From Streptomyces sp. NRRL S-350 (GTDB lineage Bacteria; Actinomycetota; Actinomycetes; Streptomycetales; Streptomycetaceae), in assembly GCF_000719705.1 (NCBI RefSeq), contig NZ_JOHO01000055.1, forward strand, positions 1-46,845: a stretch of DNA of 46,845 bases, in the 5' to 3' direction. A model generated the notes under the pieces. It was not told the DNA's origin, searched no databases, and saw only the letters and a program-made list of their open reading frames with translations. Every line of letters starts with the position of its first letter. The stretch's first letter is position 1. The position numbers were made by a program, and so were the translations under genes. This document shows, piece by piece, positions 23,885 through 32,674 of this stretch.

Positions 23885-24502
23885 ATGCGCATCGCAGTCC
23901 TCGGCGCGACCGGGCGGGTCGGCCGCCTGGTGGTGGAACAAGCGCTCGACCGGGGCCACCGGGTCGTCGCCCTCGTCCGCAGTCCGCAGCAGTACGACCC
24001 GCCCGCGCGGGGCCGGGTCGAGGTCCGGCGGGCGGACGTGACCCGGCCGCAGGAGTTCCCGGAGCTGGGCGACGTGGACGTGCTCGTCTCCGCGCTCGGC
24101 ATCAGCAAGGGCGACGGCCCGGGCACCCTGCTCGCCGGCGCGCGACTGCTGGCGGCCCTGCCGGTCCGCACGCTCTGGCTCGGGGCACTCGGCTCGGGCG
24201 CCTCCACCGGCGCCGGCGGCCGGATCTACCAGAGCGTGATGAGGATGTTCGTCGGCAAGGAGCTGGCGGAGAAGGGCGCGGCCGACACGATCGTGCTGGC
24301 CGGCGGCGCCACCGTCTTCCACGCACCCGACCTGTGGGTCGGCGAGCCCCGCGCGGCCCGCCGCAACGTGCCCCTGGCGCAGTACCCCAAACCGCTGCTG
24401 CCGCCGCACGCCTCCCGCGCCACCGTCGCCGCGCTCATGCTGGACGAGGCCGAACTGCCCACGGCCGGAGCCGGCATCCTCGTCCCGACGGCGGGCGCGT
24501 GA
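23885..24502 (+). CDS. NAD(P)-binding NmrA/SDR-like oxidoreductase
   Basis: 205 aa atypical short-chain dehydrogenase. It starts with MRIAVLGATGRVGRLVVEQA, whose GATGRVG is the nucleotide-binding loop, then HRVVALVRSP with an Arg that suggests NADP(H), and VDVLVSALG. There is no Tyr-x3-Lys pair, as usual in the NmrA group, which either reduce small substrates or act as redox sensors. The stop overlaps the ATG of the amidohydrolase gene by one base (TGATG), so the two are translationally coupled. It is divergent from the WHG-type TetR. Confidence 0.85.
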   Translation: MRIAVLGATGRVGRLVVEQALDRGHRVVALVRSPQQYDPPARGRVEVRRADVTRPQEFPELGDVDVLVSALGISKGDGPGTLLAGARLLAALPVRTLWLGALGSGASTGAGGRIYQSVMRMFVGKELAEKGAADTIVLAGGATVFHAPDLWVGEPRAARRNVPLAQYPKPLLPPHASRATVAALMLDEAELPTAGAGILVPTAGA

Positions 24503-25467
24503 TGGCGGGCTACATCGCGATCGAGGAGGCCATCGCGATCCCGGGCCTCGCCGAGCGCCGCCCCCCGTTCCCCGTGCCGGACGGCCTGGACCCCGCCTTC
24601 GTCGCCGACGTGACCCGGCGGCTGCCTGACGTCACCGGCCTGAGACTGCCGGACATGGACGCCCACGGCATCGCCGTCCAGGTGCTGTCGCTGACCGTCC
24701 CCGGCATCGAGGCGGACCCGGACCCGGCACGCGCGGTGGCCAACGCCGGCTACGTCAACGACTCGCTGGCCGCGATCGTCGCCGCGCACCCCGACCGGTT
24801 CGCCGCCTTCGCCGCCCTCCCGCTGCAGGACCCGGCCGCCGCGGTCGCCGAACTCCGGCGCGCGGTCGGCGAACTCGGCTTCAAGGGCGCCCTGGTCAAC
24901 GACCACGTCCAGGGCAGGTACCTCGACGACCCCGCCTTCGACGCCGTCTGGGCCGCCCTGGTCGAGCTCGGCGTCCCGCTCTACCTGCACCCGGGCATGC
25001 CGCCCGCCGACTCCTGGCACGTGCTGTCCGGGCACCCGGAGATGAACGGCGCCCTGTGGAGCTGGCAGGCGACGACAGGCGGGCACGCCCTGCGGATCGT
25101 GCTCTCCGGGGTCTTCGACCGCCACCCCCAGGCCCGGATGATCCTCGGCCACGCGGGGGAGTTCCTGCCGTTCCAGCTGTCCCGGTTCGACTCCCGGTAC
25201 GCCACGCTGAGCGTCCCCACGCCGCTGCTGCGCAGCCCGTCGCAGTACTTCGGCAGCAACGTGCTGGCCACCACCAGCGGCGTGCACTCGCCGGCCGCGG
25301 TCGAGGCGCTGGTGCACGTACTCGGCCCGGAGGCGGTGCTCTTCGCCGTCGACTACCCCTACGAGAAGACCGGCGCCGCGGTCGCCGCCCTGGAGCGGAC
25401 CGCCCTCCCGCCGGAGGTCAAGCACCGCATCGGCTCGGCGAACGCCCGCGCCCTGCTGCGCCTCTGA
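24502..25467 (+). CDS. Amidohydrolase family 2, 2,3-dihydroxybenzoate decarboxylase-like
   Basis: 321 aa TIM-barrel protein of the ACMSD-like decarboxylase group. The N-terminus IAIEEAIAIPG corresponds to the metal-ligand Glu of this group (EEAFA in 2,3-dihydroxybenzoate decarboxylases rather than EEH); further metal or catalytic residues are in LYLHPGMPP, ILGHAGEFLPFQLSRFDSRY and the Asp of FAVDYPYEKTG. These enzymes remove CO2 from aromatic or orsellinate-type acids; the exact substrate is unknown. ATG 24502 overlaps the previous stop, so it is coupled to the NmrA-like reductase, suggesting a two-step conversion of an aromatic compound. Confidence 0.9.
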   Translation: MAGYIAIEEAIAIPGLAERRPPFPVPDGLDPAFVADVTRRLPDVTGLRLPDMDAHGIAVQVLSLTVPGIEADPDPARAVANAGYVNDSLAAIVAAHPDRFAAFAALPLQDPAAAVAELRRAVGELGFKGALVNDHVQGRYLDDPAFDAVWAALVELGVPLYLHPGMPPADSWHVLSGHPEMNGALWSWQATTGGHALRIVLSGVFDRHPQARMILGHAGEFLPFQLSRFDSRYATLSVPTPLLRSPSQYFGSNVLATTSGVHSPAAVEALVHVLGPEAVLFAVDYPYEKTGAAVAALERTALPPEVKHRIGSANARALLRL

Positions 25468-25841
25468 CCGCCCGCCGGACCGCGACGCCGCGGCCCCGGC
25501 CGCACCTCCGGCCCGGTGCCGCAGTTGCGCTCCTTCGGGGGGCCGCGAGGCTGCTGCGCCGCCTCCGGGAAGTCGTCGAGTTCCTGGAGCGCGTGCTCGC
25601 CAACGCCCCCACGCCGGTCGCCGGGGCGCTGCGCGGCATCCCGATCGGCCGCCGCGACGAACACCGCCTGCCCGCCACGGTCGACGAGGTGCCCGCGACC
25701 GGAGCGACGAGGCGGCGCCGCGCATCCCCGGCTTGCACATCACGGCAGGGCCCGTCCGCACCGACGCCCTGCTCTGAGCGTCCCGGGGCGGAATCACGCC
25801 GACACCGAACCGCAGCCCGTGGATTGCGCGACGGGGGGGCG
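25468..25841. other. Intergenic stretch with possible decayed coding sequence
   Basis: This 374-bp gap lies between the convergent amidohydrolase and LysR genes. One plus-strand frame reads LREVVEFLERVLANAPTPVA then GALRGIPIGRRDEHRLPATV (about 25560-25690), which has protein-like composition but no start, no ribosome site and no family I recognise. It may be a relic of a lost gene; nothing else is visible. Confidence 0.4.
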
Positions 25842-26756
25842 TCAGGAGGCGGTCGGTGGTGCGAACAGTGCCTGGACGGTTTCGGTGGCCAGGTCTCGCA
25901 GCCAGGCGTGGGCGCGGTCGTCGTCGTAGCGTTGGTGCCACAGCAGGTACAGGGGGACCTCGGGCAGCGGGAGCGGCAGCGGCAGTGTGGCCAGGCCGAG
26001 TTGTTCCCGGGCCGCGCGGGTGACCGCGTCGGGGAGGGTGACGACCAGGTCGGTGTGGCGGGCGAGTCGGAGGGCGAAGGCGGCGGTGGGTCCGGCGGCG
26101 ACGACGTGCCGTTGGAGGCCGTGGGTGGCCAGGGCGTCGTCGATCGGGTCGCGCAGGCTTCCGCGTCGCGAGACGGTGAGGTGTTCGGCGGCCGCGTAGC
26201 GCTCGGTGCTCAGCCGGCCTTCGGTCAGGGGGTGGTCCGGCCGGACGGCGACGACCAGCCGGTCGCTGCCGACGAGGCGGTGGCGGATGTCGGGGAGCGT
26301 CGAAGCGCTGGAGCCCGATTCGAGGTCGACCTCGCCCCGGCGCAGCTCGGCGTCGTCCGTGCCGGGTTCGGCCGACAGGCGCAGTCGGACGCCGGGGGCC
26401 TGGCGGTGGACGGCGGTGGTCAGGGCGGTGCCGCAGGCGGTGGTCAGGGCGTCGTGCCAGCGCACGGTGAACACCCGGTCCAGGGCTGCCAGGTCGAGTT
26501 CCTCCTGCGGGGACAGGAGGTGGTGGGCCTGCTGGACGAGGGCGTGGACCTGGGCGCGCATGGTCAGGGCGCGGGTGGTGGGGACCATGCTGCGGCCGGT
26601 GCGCACCAGGATCTGGTCGCCGGTGACCTTGCGGAGGCGGCCCAGGGAGCGGCTCATCGCCGGGGCGGTGACGTGGAGGCGTGCTGCGGCGCCGGCGACG
26701 CTGCCCTCTTCCAGCAGGGCGTCCAGGGCGGTGAGCAGGTTCAGATCCAGTTGCAT
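25842..26756 (-). CDS. LysR-family transcriptional regulator
   Basis: 304 aa. Winged helix at about residues 3-62 (LDLNLLTALDALLEEGSVAG, AAARLHVTAPAMSRSLGRLR) and a periplasmic-binding-like effector domain (about 90-300) with SDRLVVAVRPDHPL. ATG 26756 gives MQLDLNLLTALD; nine further in-frame codons upstream are unlikely to be used. It is divergent from the IMPase-like gene, and an exact inverted repeat containing a T-N11-A element (26769-26791) lies just before its start, as is usual for LysR proteins that activate a divergent gene and repress themselves. Confidence 0.93.
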   Translation of the reverse strand: MQLDLNLLTALDALLEEGSVAGAAARLHVTAPAMSRSLGRLRKVTGDQILVRTGRSMVPTTRALTMRAQVHALVQQAHHLLSPQEELDLAALDRVFTVRWHDALTTACGTALTTAVHRQAPGVRLRLSAEPGTDDAELRRGEVDLESGSSASTLPDIRHRLVGSDRLVVAVRPDHPLTEGRLSTERYAAAEHLTVSRRGSLRDPIDDALATHGLQRHVVAAGPTAAFALRLARHTDLVVTLPDAVTRAAREQLGLATLPLPLPLPEVPLYLLWHQRYDDDRAHAWLRDLATETVQALFAPPTAS

Positions 26757-26768
26757 GGCAGTAACTCT

Positions 26769-26791
26769 ACAAGTGAACAGCATGCACTTGT
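26769..26791. promoter_or_regulatory. LysR-type regulator box
   Basis: ACAAGTG (26769-26775) and CACTTGT (26785-26791) are exact complements around 9 bp and include a T-N11-A motif, the LysR recognition pattern. The site sits 13 bp upstream of the minus-strand LysR start and about 80 bp upstream of the IMPase-like gene. Confidence 0.65.
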
Positions 26792-26872
26792 TGTTAATGG
26801 TTGGTGGGGCCTACCGTCGACGTGCCGGAGCGGGACGAGCCGCCCGCACCCATCGCACCCAGGGAGTCCGCC

Positions 26873-27685
26873 ATGAGCACCGCCATGCCTTTCGCCGCCG
26901 AGACGACGCTGCTGGCCGAGGTGACCGCCGCGGTGAGGACCGCGGGCCGCACCCTGCGCGAGCGCCACACCCCGCACGCCCGGGGCGTGAGTCTGGACGA
27001 GGTCGTCGCCGAGATCCACGCCAACGACGACGCCGTGCTGGACGTGCTGCGCGAGCCGCTGCTGCAGGCCCGGCCGGGGTCGCAGTGGGCCGAGGACGAG
27101 CTGGCCGGCGGTGCGCTGCCGCCGGGGGAGTGGTGGGTCGTCGACCCCGCCGAGGGCAACATCAATCACGTCCACGGCATGGAGGACTGGGCCGTGACCG
27201 CCACCCTGGTCCGCGACAACCGGCCGGTGCTCACCGTCGTCCACCTGCCGCTGAGCGGCGACACCTACACCGCGGTCGCCGGCGGCGGTGCCCGCCTCAA
27301 CGGCCGGCCCCTGCAGGCGTCCGCCAAGACCGATCTGGGCGCCGCGCTCGTCGGCACCGGTCAGGCCAGGCCCGGCGAGGACGAGCGCACCTTCCGGCGG
27401 ATCGGCGACTCCGTCACCGCCATGCTCGTCAACGGCCTGGTCGTGCGCGTGTCCGTTCCCGCCACCATGCAGCTCATCCACGTCGCGGCCGGACGCACGG
27501 ACGCCTTCTGGCAGTTCTCCGACGTCCGCTCCGGCCTGGTCGCCGGTGCGCTGCTGGTCTCCGAGGCCGGAGGCACCGTCACCGACCTGACGGGCGCGCC
27601 CTGGAACACGGGCAGCCGCGACTTCCTGGCCGCCGCCCCCGGCATCCACACCGCCGCCCTCACGGTCCTGTCGCCGATCGCCTGA
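26873..27685 (+). CDS. Inositol monophosphatase-family protein with altered metal motif
   Basis: 270 aa. The fold is recognisable from WAEDELAGG (the E-D of the first metal site), the second site WVVDPAEGNINHVHGM, AGGGARLNGRPL and the final SGLVAGALLVSEAGG-type run near residue 230. In canonical enzymes the second motif is DPxDGTxNF; here Asp is replaced by Glu and Thr by Asn. A distinct Streptomyces branch with DP.EG..NH appears to exist, so the protein may act on a different substrate than inositol phosphate. It is the first gene of a two-gene unit with the F420-reductase-like gene and is divergent from LysR. Confidence 0.82.
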   Translation: MSTAMPFAAETTLLAEVTAAVRTAGRTLRERHTPHARGVSLDEVVAEIHANDDAVLDVLREPLLQARPGSQWAEDELAGGALPPGEWWVVDPAEGNINHVHGMEDWAVTATLVRDNRPVLTVVHLPLSGDTYTAVAGGGARLNGRPLQASAKTDLGAALVGTGQARPGEDERTFRRIGDSVTAMLVNGLVVRVSVPATMQLIHVAAGRTDAFWQFSDVRSGLVAGALLVSEAGGTVTDLTGAPWNTGSRDFLAAAPGIHTAALTVLSPIA

Positions 27686-27782
27686 CCGCGCACCCGCACC
27701 CCACCCCCCTCACACCGCCCCCCGCACCCCGCACCCCGCACACCGCACACCGCCCCCCTCACCCCTCAAGGAGCACCACCCC
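27686..27782. repeat. C-rich low-complexity spacer
   Basis: The 97-bp gap between the IMPase-like and F420-reductase-like genes consists almost entirely of CACCC, CCGCACCC and CACACCG words. The complementary strand is G-rich with several runs of three or more G and could form a quadruplex. It ends in AAGGAG, the ribosome site of the next gene. Confidence 0.55.
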
Positions 27783-28427
27783 ATGACCAGCATCGGCATC
27801 CTGGGCGCCGGCCGGGTCGGCGCCAACCTCGCAGGCAGGCTCTCCGCCGCCGGACACCACGTCACCCTCGGCGTCCGGAACCCGGAAGGGAGCGCGGCCC
27901 CCGCCGCCGGCCCCGCCCCGCGGATCGCCTTCGCCGACCAGCGCACCACCGCCCGCACCGCGGACGTCGTCATCAACGCGACGCCCGGCGACACCTCCCT
28001 GGACCGCCTGGCCCGCCTGCGCACCGAGCTCGCCGGAAAACTCCTCGTCGATGTCTCCAACGCCACCCGCGACGCCGATGACGGCCTGCCCGGTGACCTG
28101 TGCTACCCCGGCAGCAGCCTCGCCGAGAAGCTCCAGGCCGCCCTCCCCGACACCCGCGTGGTCAAGACCCTCAACACCATGCTGTTCATGGTCATGACCG
28201 CTCCCGAAACCCTGGCCACCCCACCGACCGCCTACCTCTCCGGCGACGACCAGGACGCGAAGAAGACCGTCACCGGCCTGCTCGGCGACCTGGGCTGGCC
28301 GCCCGCATGGATCGAGGACCTCGGCGGCATCACCACGGCCCGCGCCACCGAGGCCATGGTCCTCGTGGTCCCCCACCTCCTGCGCCGACACGGCTTCGAG
28401 CCCTTCGCCGTCTCCCTCGCCCGCTGA
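27783..28427 (+). CDS. NADPH-dependent F420 reductase-like protein
   Basis: 214 aa. The Rossmann fold begins at MTSIGILGAGRVGANLAGRL and continues with HHVTLGVRNPEG and ADVVINATPGDTSLDRLARL; RVVKTLNTMLFMVMTAPETL is the conserved core of the NADP oxidoreductase, coenzyme F420-dependent family (also found in short 'NAD(P)-binding' relatives that do not use F420). The cofactor partner is therefore uncertain. ATG 27783 follows AAGGAG. It is likely co-transcribed with the IMPase-like gene and controlled by the divergent LysR. Confidence 0.87.
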   Translation: MTSIGILGAGRVGANLAGRLSAAGHHVTLGVRNPEGSAAPAAGPAPRIAFADQRTTARTADVVINATPGDTSLDRLARLRTELAGKLLVDVSNATRDADDGLPGDLCYPGSSLAEKLQAALPDTRVVKTLNTMLFMVMTAPETLATPPTAYLSGDDQDAKKTVTGLLGDLGWPPAWIEDLGGITTARATEAMVLVVPHLLRRHGFEPFAVSLAR

Positions 28428-28503
28428 CCACGAACGACTCCGTTCCCGTGGACGGGAGCCGGTCTCGGGTCTCCACCATGCCGTCCCGGCCGGGCGCGGC
28501 CGC

Positions 28504-29457
28504 TCAGGTGTGCTCGCTGCTGCGGAAGGCCGCGCGGTAGCGGTGCGGGCTGGTGCCGGCCACCCGCTTGAAGCGCTCGCGGAAGGCGGCCGAGGAACCG
28601 AACCCGACCTGGCCGGCTATGCGCTCGACGGTGTGGTCGGTGTTCTCCAGGAGGAACTGCGCCCGTCGGATCCGGGCCCGCAGCAGCCACTGCAGCGGCG
28701 TGGTGCCGGTCTGCTCGCGGAACCGTCGGCTGAAGGTGCGCCCGCTCATGCCGCTGTGCCGGGCCATGAGGTCGAGCGTCAACGCGTCACCGAGGTGCTC
28801 CTCCAACCAGACGAGCACCGGTTCGAGGGTGGCGCCCTGCGGGACGGGCGGCTGCGGATGGACGATGAACTGGGCCTGGCCCCCTTCGCGTTCCAGCGGG
28901 GTGACGGCCAGCCGGGCCGCCTGGGCGGCGACCGCGGAGCCGAAGTCGCGGCGGATCATGTGCAGGCACAGGTCGAGCCCCGCGGAGGCGCCCGCGGAGG
29001 TGAGCAGTCGCCCGTTGTCGACGTAGAGGACGTCGGGGCGCACCTCGACCGCGGGGAAGCAGCGGGCCAGAGCGGGGGCGGCGGCCCAGTGCGTGGTCGC
29101 CGCCAGCCCGTCGAGCAGGCCGGTCAGGGCGAGGTCGAAGGCGCCGGCGCAGATCGAGGCGACCCGGGCGCCCCGGGCCGCCGCCTGGCGCAACGCCTCC
29201 AGCACCTCCGCGCCCGGCGGGGGCGCGCCCTCCGCACGGCCGGGGACGATCACGGTGTCGGCGTCGGCCAGCGCCTCCAGGCCCCAGGGGATGGTGATCA
29301 CGAATCCGGCCGCCGGTACCTGCGCACCGGGGCCGCACACCCGCACCTGATAGGGCCGGCGCCCGTCCGGCAGCCGGACCCGGGTGAACACCTCCAAGGG
29401 AGTGGCGAGGTCGAACGGGATGACCCGGTCGAGGGCCAGGACCGCGACGGTGTGCAC
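28504..29457 (-). CDS. GlxA-family AraC-type regulator
   Basis: 317 aa. The N-terminal DJ-1/PfpI-like domain (about residues 1-180) includes VASICAGAFDLALTGLLDGL with the conserved Cys of that fold; the C-terminal AraC DNA-binding domain (about 210-310) has two HTH motifs (LTLDLMARHSGMSGRTFSRR, ERIAGQVGFGSSAAFRERFK) and the closing GTSPHRYR. Such regulators often control nearby oxidative or nitrogen metabolism genes. It is divergent from the HD-domain gene at 29721, with a 263-bp gap, so that gene is a candidate target. Confidence 0.93.
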   Translation of the reverse strand: MHTVAVLALDRVIPFDLATPLEVFTRVRLPDGRRPYQVRVCGPGAQVPAAGFVITIPWGLEALADADTVIVPGRAEGAPPPGAEVLEALRQAAARGARVASICAGAFDLALTGLLDGLAATTHWAAAPALARCFPAVEVRPDVLYVDNGRLLTSAGASAGLDLCLHMIRRDFGSAVAAQAARLAVTPLEREGGQAQFIVHPQPPVPQGATLEPVLVWLEEHLGDALTLDLMARHSGMSGRTFSRRFREQTGTTPLQWLLRARIRRAQFLLENTDHTVERIAGQVGFGSSAAFRERFKRVAGTSPHRYRAAFRSSEHT

Positions 29458-29720
29458 CGACGTCTCCTCAACTTCGGACGGGCCAGGACGACTTTCTTCG
29501 TGCCCTACGGTTTCACGACGGCGCAGGCGGAAGGAGCGGCGGGTCTGCCGGCCGCCCCGCCGGTACCGGAGCGCCCCCTTCGATGCCCCGGCCGATCGCT
29601 CGGCGGTACGGGCCCGGTGGCGAGAACCAGAGGGTTCCGGTCGGTTTCCCCGCTGTTCGCCGCGCCGGCCCGGTTCGTAGCCTCCCCGTATCGACCCCCG
29701 ACGACAGGAAGGCTCATCAC

Positions 29721-30536
29721 GTGAGCGACCAGAACGACGAGGCGCGCGCCGCCACCCGCCGCACGGTGCTGCGGCGCGGCGCCGGAATCGCCGTCGGCGC
29801 GGCGTCCGCCCTCTCCACCACAGCGTTCACCGCGCCCACTGCCGTGCAAGGCCCCCGGCCGACGCCCGGCCGCGCCTCGACCCCCCGCAGCGGCGGCCTG
29901 CCCGCGAGCGTGGCCGGGATCCGCATACCCGACACCCGACTGGCCCGCGAGACCGTGGCGTTCGCACGCGGTACGTGCCCCGAAACGCTCTTCAACCACG
30001 TCATGCGGACGTTCCTCTTCGGCGCCCTGCTCTTCGAACAGCGCGGAGCCCGGTACGACCACGAACTCGTGTTCGTCGCCGCGCTCCTCCACGACCTGGG
30101 ACTGGTCGAAGCGTTCCGGACGCCCACCGAGCGTTTCGAGGTCGACGGCGCCGACGCGGCGCAGCGGTTCCTGGAACAGCGGAAGGTGACCCCTCCGCGC
30201 GTGGCGCTGGTCTGGGACGCCATCGCCCTGCACACCACCGTGGGCATCGCCGCCCGGAAGAGGCCGGAGATCGCCCTGATCTCCGTCGGCTCCGGACTCG
30301 ACTTCACCGGGAACGGCCTGGAGAAGATCCCCGCCGACGCCCGCGCCGACGTGCTGTCCGCCTTCCCCCGCGCGGGATTCAAGCAGGCGGCACTCGACCA
30401 CATCCTGTCGCTGTGCCGGACGAAGCCGATGGCGGAGGTCATGCACCCGTTCGCCGAGGTCGGCCGGCGCCACCTCCCGCACTTTCCCGCACCCACCGTG
30501 GAGGACCTGCTGCTCGCCTCGCCGTTCGAGGAGTGA
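29721..30536 (+). CDS. TAT-exported HD-domain phosphohydrolase-like protein
   Basis: 271 aa. The N-terminus TRRTVLRRGAGIAVGAASAL is a twin-arginine signal, then HD-domain residues appear in ETLFNHVMRTFLFGALL (His), VAALLHDLGL (His-Asp) and WDAIALHTTVGIA (His), with ARKRPEIALI. The arrangement corresponds to the HD proteins related to cyanamide hydratase and other metal-dependent hydrolases; catalytic residues look intact. GTG 29721 lies eight bases after AGGAAGG. Export of an HD hydrolase by TAT is notable: folded, metal-loaded enzyme would act outside the membrane. Substrate unknown. Confidence 0.82.
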   Translation: MSDQNDEARAATRRTVLRRGAGIAVGAASALSTTAFTAPTAVQGPRPTPGRASTPRSGGLPASVAGIRIPDTRLARETVAFARGTCPETLFNHVMRTFLFGALLFEQRGARYDHELVFVAALLHDLGLVEAFRTPTERFEVDGADAAQRFLEQRKVTPPRVALVWDAIALHTTVGIAARKRPEIALISVGSGLDFTGNGLEKIPADARADVLSAFPRAGFKQAALDHILSLCRTKPMAEVMHPFAEVGRRHLPHFPAPTVEDLLLASPFEE

Positions 30537-30838
30537 CACGGCCGGTCGGCGGCAGGCATGCGCTTCGCGGCCCGGGCCGCGAACCGCCGTCCGGGGCACA
30601 GGACCGCCATGACACGGCGGTACCCGCAGAGCGAGATCGCCCGGCTCGCCGCCGCCGTCGGCACGCCCGCGACCGCGACGCGGCGTCAAGGTCGAGCCCC
30701 GATCAGGATCGTTCCGTCCCGCCGGACGAGTGAATGCGACCCGCGAGGTGCGCGGCGCCCGCCGGGCCCGTCCCGGGCCGTCGAATACTCGCGCGGTGGG
30801 GCGGACGGCCGCCCCCGCCCGGACGAGGGAGGACCCAG
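30537..30838. other. Intergenic stretch, no gene supported
   Basis: The 302-bp gap before the serine hydrolase contains an ATG at 30609 giving MTRRYPQSEIARLAAAVGTP in a frame that soon becomes Arg/Pro-rich and lacks a ribosome site. It may be the beginning of a decayed gene. The promoter of the lipoprotein gene must lie here; no operator was recognised. Confidence 0.4.
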
Positions 30839-32512
30839 ATGCACCGCCACGGCGCAGCCCGCCGCACCGCGACCCGGCCCCGGCCGCACTGCGCCGCGCC
30901 CCTGCTGGCCGGCCTGCTGCTCGCCGGGTGCACCTCCGCCGCCGCCACCGACCCGGCCGCCGCTCCCACCGGCCCCACCTCCGGCTCCACCTCCGCCCCC
31001 GCCACCGCACCGCCGGCCCCGTCACCCCAACTGACCGACCAGCAGGTGAACTCCGCCGTCGACCGGATCGACGCCTACGTCCAGGACGCCATGCGCAAGA
31101 CCGGCGTGCCCGGACTCGCCCTCGCCGTCGTCCACAAGGACAAGGTCGTCCACGCCAAGGGCTTCGGCGTGCGCGAACTCGGCAAACCGGACGCCGTCAC
31201 CCCCGACACCGTCTTCCAACTCGCCTCCGTCTCCAAGCCGATCGCCTCCACCGTCGTCGCCGGAGCCGTCGGCGGGAAGACCGTGAAATGGGACGACCCC
31301 ATCGCCGCCCACGACCCCGGCTTCACCCTCGCCGACCCCTGGGTCGGCGACCACGTGACGATCGCCGACCTCTTCTCCCACCGCAGCGGCCTGCCCGACC
31401 ACGCCGGCGACCTCCTCGAAGACCTCGGCTACCCGCGCGACTACATCCTCCAGCACCTGCGCGACCAGCCCCTCGCCCCCTTCCGCGCCAGCTACGCCTA
31501 CACCAACTACGGCCTGACCGAGGCCGCCGTCGCCGTCGCCAAGGCCAAGGGCGTCGCCTGGGAGGACCTCGCCGCCGACACCCTCTACAAACCGCTCGGC
31601 ATGAACTCCACGAGTTCGCTGCGCTCCGCCTACGACACCGCCGCCAACAAGGCCGTGCCCCACGTCCACAACGGCAACGGCAACGCAAGCAGCGGCAGCA
31701 CCGGCTGGCAGGTCAGCGCCACCCACAACCCCGACCCGCAGTCCCCGGCCGGCGGCGTCAGCTCCACCGTCCAGGACCTCGCCCGCTGGATGCGCCTGCA
31801 GCTCGCCGAGGGCACCTACGAGGGCCGGCAGGTCATCGACCGGGCGGCCCTGAGCGAGACCTGGCTGCCCCACAGCCTCTCCAACCCGCCCGCCGCACCC
31901 GCCGGCAACCCGGGCCAGTACGGCCTCGGCTGGAACGTCAGCCGCGACAACGGCGGCCGGCTGCGCCTCAACCACTCCGGCGCCTTCGAACTGGGCGCAT
32001 CCACCGTCGTCACCCTGCTGCCCGCCGAGCAGCTCGGCATCGTCGTGCTCACCAACGGCCAGCCGACCGGCCTGCCGGAGGCGGTGGCCGAGGAGTTCTT
32101 CGACCTCGCCGAGGCGGGCCACGAAACCGTCGACTGGCTCACCTTCCTCGGCAAGGTCGTCCCCGCCGCCGCCCTCACCGGCGTCTCGCCCACCGACTAC
32201 ACCAAACCCCCGGCCGGCGCCGCCCCCGCCAAACCCGACGCCGCCTACGTCGGCACCTACGCCAACGGCCACTACGGCCCGCTGACGGTGAGCACCGGCA
32301 ACGCGGGAGGCCTGACGATGAGCCTGGGCCCGAACGACCTGCAGTTCCCGCTCCAGCACTACGCCGGCGACGTCTTCAGCTTCCAGACCCGCGGCGAGAA
32401 CGCGGTCGGCCTCTCCGGCGTCACGTTCACCGTGGGCGCGGACGGGCGCGCCACGAAGGTCACGGTCGAACAGCTCGACCACGACGGCCTGGGCACCTTC
32501 ACCCGCAGCTAA
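30839..32512 (+). CDS. Lipoprotein serine hydrolase (class C beta-lactamase / DD-peptidase fold)
   Basis: 557 aa. Lipobox LLAGC (Cys31), a Ser/Thr/Pro/Ala-rich linker to about 62, then a penicillin-binding-type catalytic domain: SxxK in QLASVSKP (Ser130, Lys133), YxN in AYTNYGL (Tyr221, Asn223) and HSG (NHSGAF, about residue 380) in place of KTG. After it is a C-terminal domain of about 130 residues with the YVGTYANGHYGPLTV start typical of the DUF3471-like tail in these hydrolases. ATG 30839 has GGGAGG at good spacing. It works on the outer membrane face, as esterase, peptidase or D-amino acid hydrolase; beta-lactam resistance is not implied. Confidence 0.9.
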   Translation: MHRHGAARRTATRPRPHCAAPLLAGLLLAGCTSAAATDPAAAPTGPTSGSTSAPATAPPAPSPQLTDQQVNSAVDRIDAYVQDAMRKTGVPGLALAVVHKDKVVHAKGFGVRELGKPDAVTPDTVFQLASVSKPIASTVVAGAVGGKTVKWDDPIAAHDPGFTLADPWVGDHVTIADLFSHRSGLPDHAGDLLEDLGYPRDYILQHLRDQPLAPFRASYAYTNYGLTEAAVAVAKAKGVAWEDLAADTLYKPLGMNSTSSLRSAYDTAANKAVPHVHNGNGNASSGSTGWQVSATHNPDPQSPAGGVSSTVQDLARWMRLQLAEGTYEGRQVIDRAALSETWLPHSLSNPPAAPAGNPGQYGLGWNVSRDNGGRLRLNHSGAFELGASTVVTLLPAEQLGIVVLTNGQPTGLPEAVAEEFFDLAEAGHETVDWLTFLGKVVPAAALTGVSPTDYTKPPAGAAPAKPDAAYVGTYANGHYGPLTVSTGNAGGLTMSLGPNDLQFPLQHYAGDVFSFQTRGENAVGLSGVTFTVGADGRATKVTVEQLDHDGLGTFTRS

Positions 32513-32674
32513 CACCTGTCTGCTGACCGCGCGCTTCGCCCAGCCCACAGGCCGGGTCACGGACGGGACATCCGTCCTCGTCCCGGACCACGGCGCAGCC
32601 CGTGACCTCGTGCTCGCCGGGCCGGCACGCCATGCCCCTTTCGCCCGGCGTCCGGGTTCGCCACACTGGCCGCC

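Noticed and set aside
27686..27782. G-quadruplex regulator in the C-rich spacer
   Set aside because: G-runs are on the non-coding strand and irregular; in such GC-rich DNA this is weak evidence, so only the composition is reported.
31022..32560. Long minus-strand frame of 512 codons
   Set aside because: It mirrors the serine hydrolase gene; composition is Gly/Val/Glu-rich without any motif, while the plus-strand frame has SVSK, YTN and HSG.
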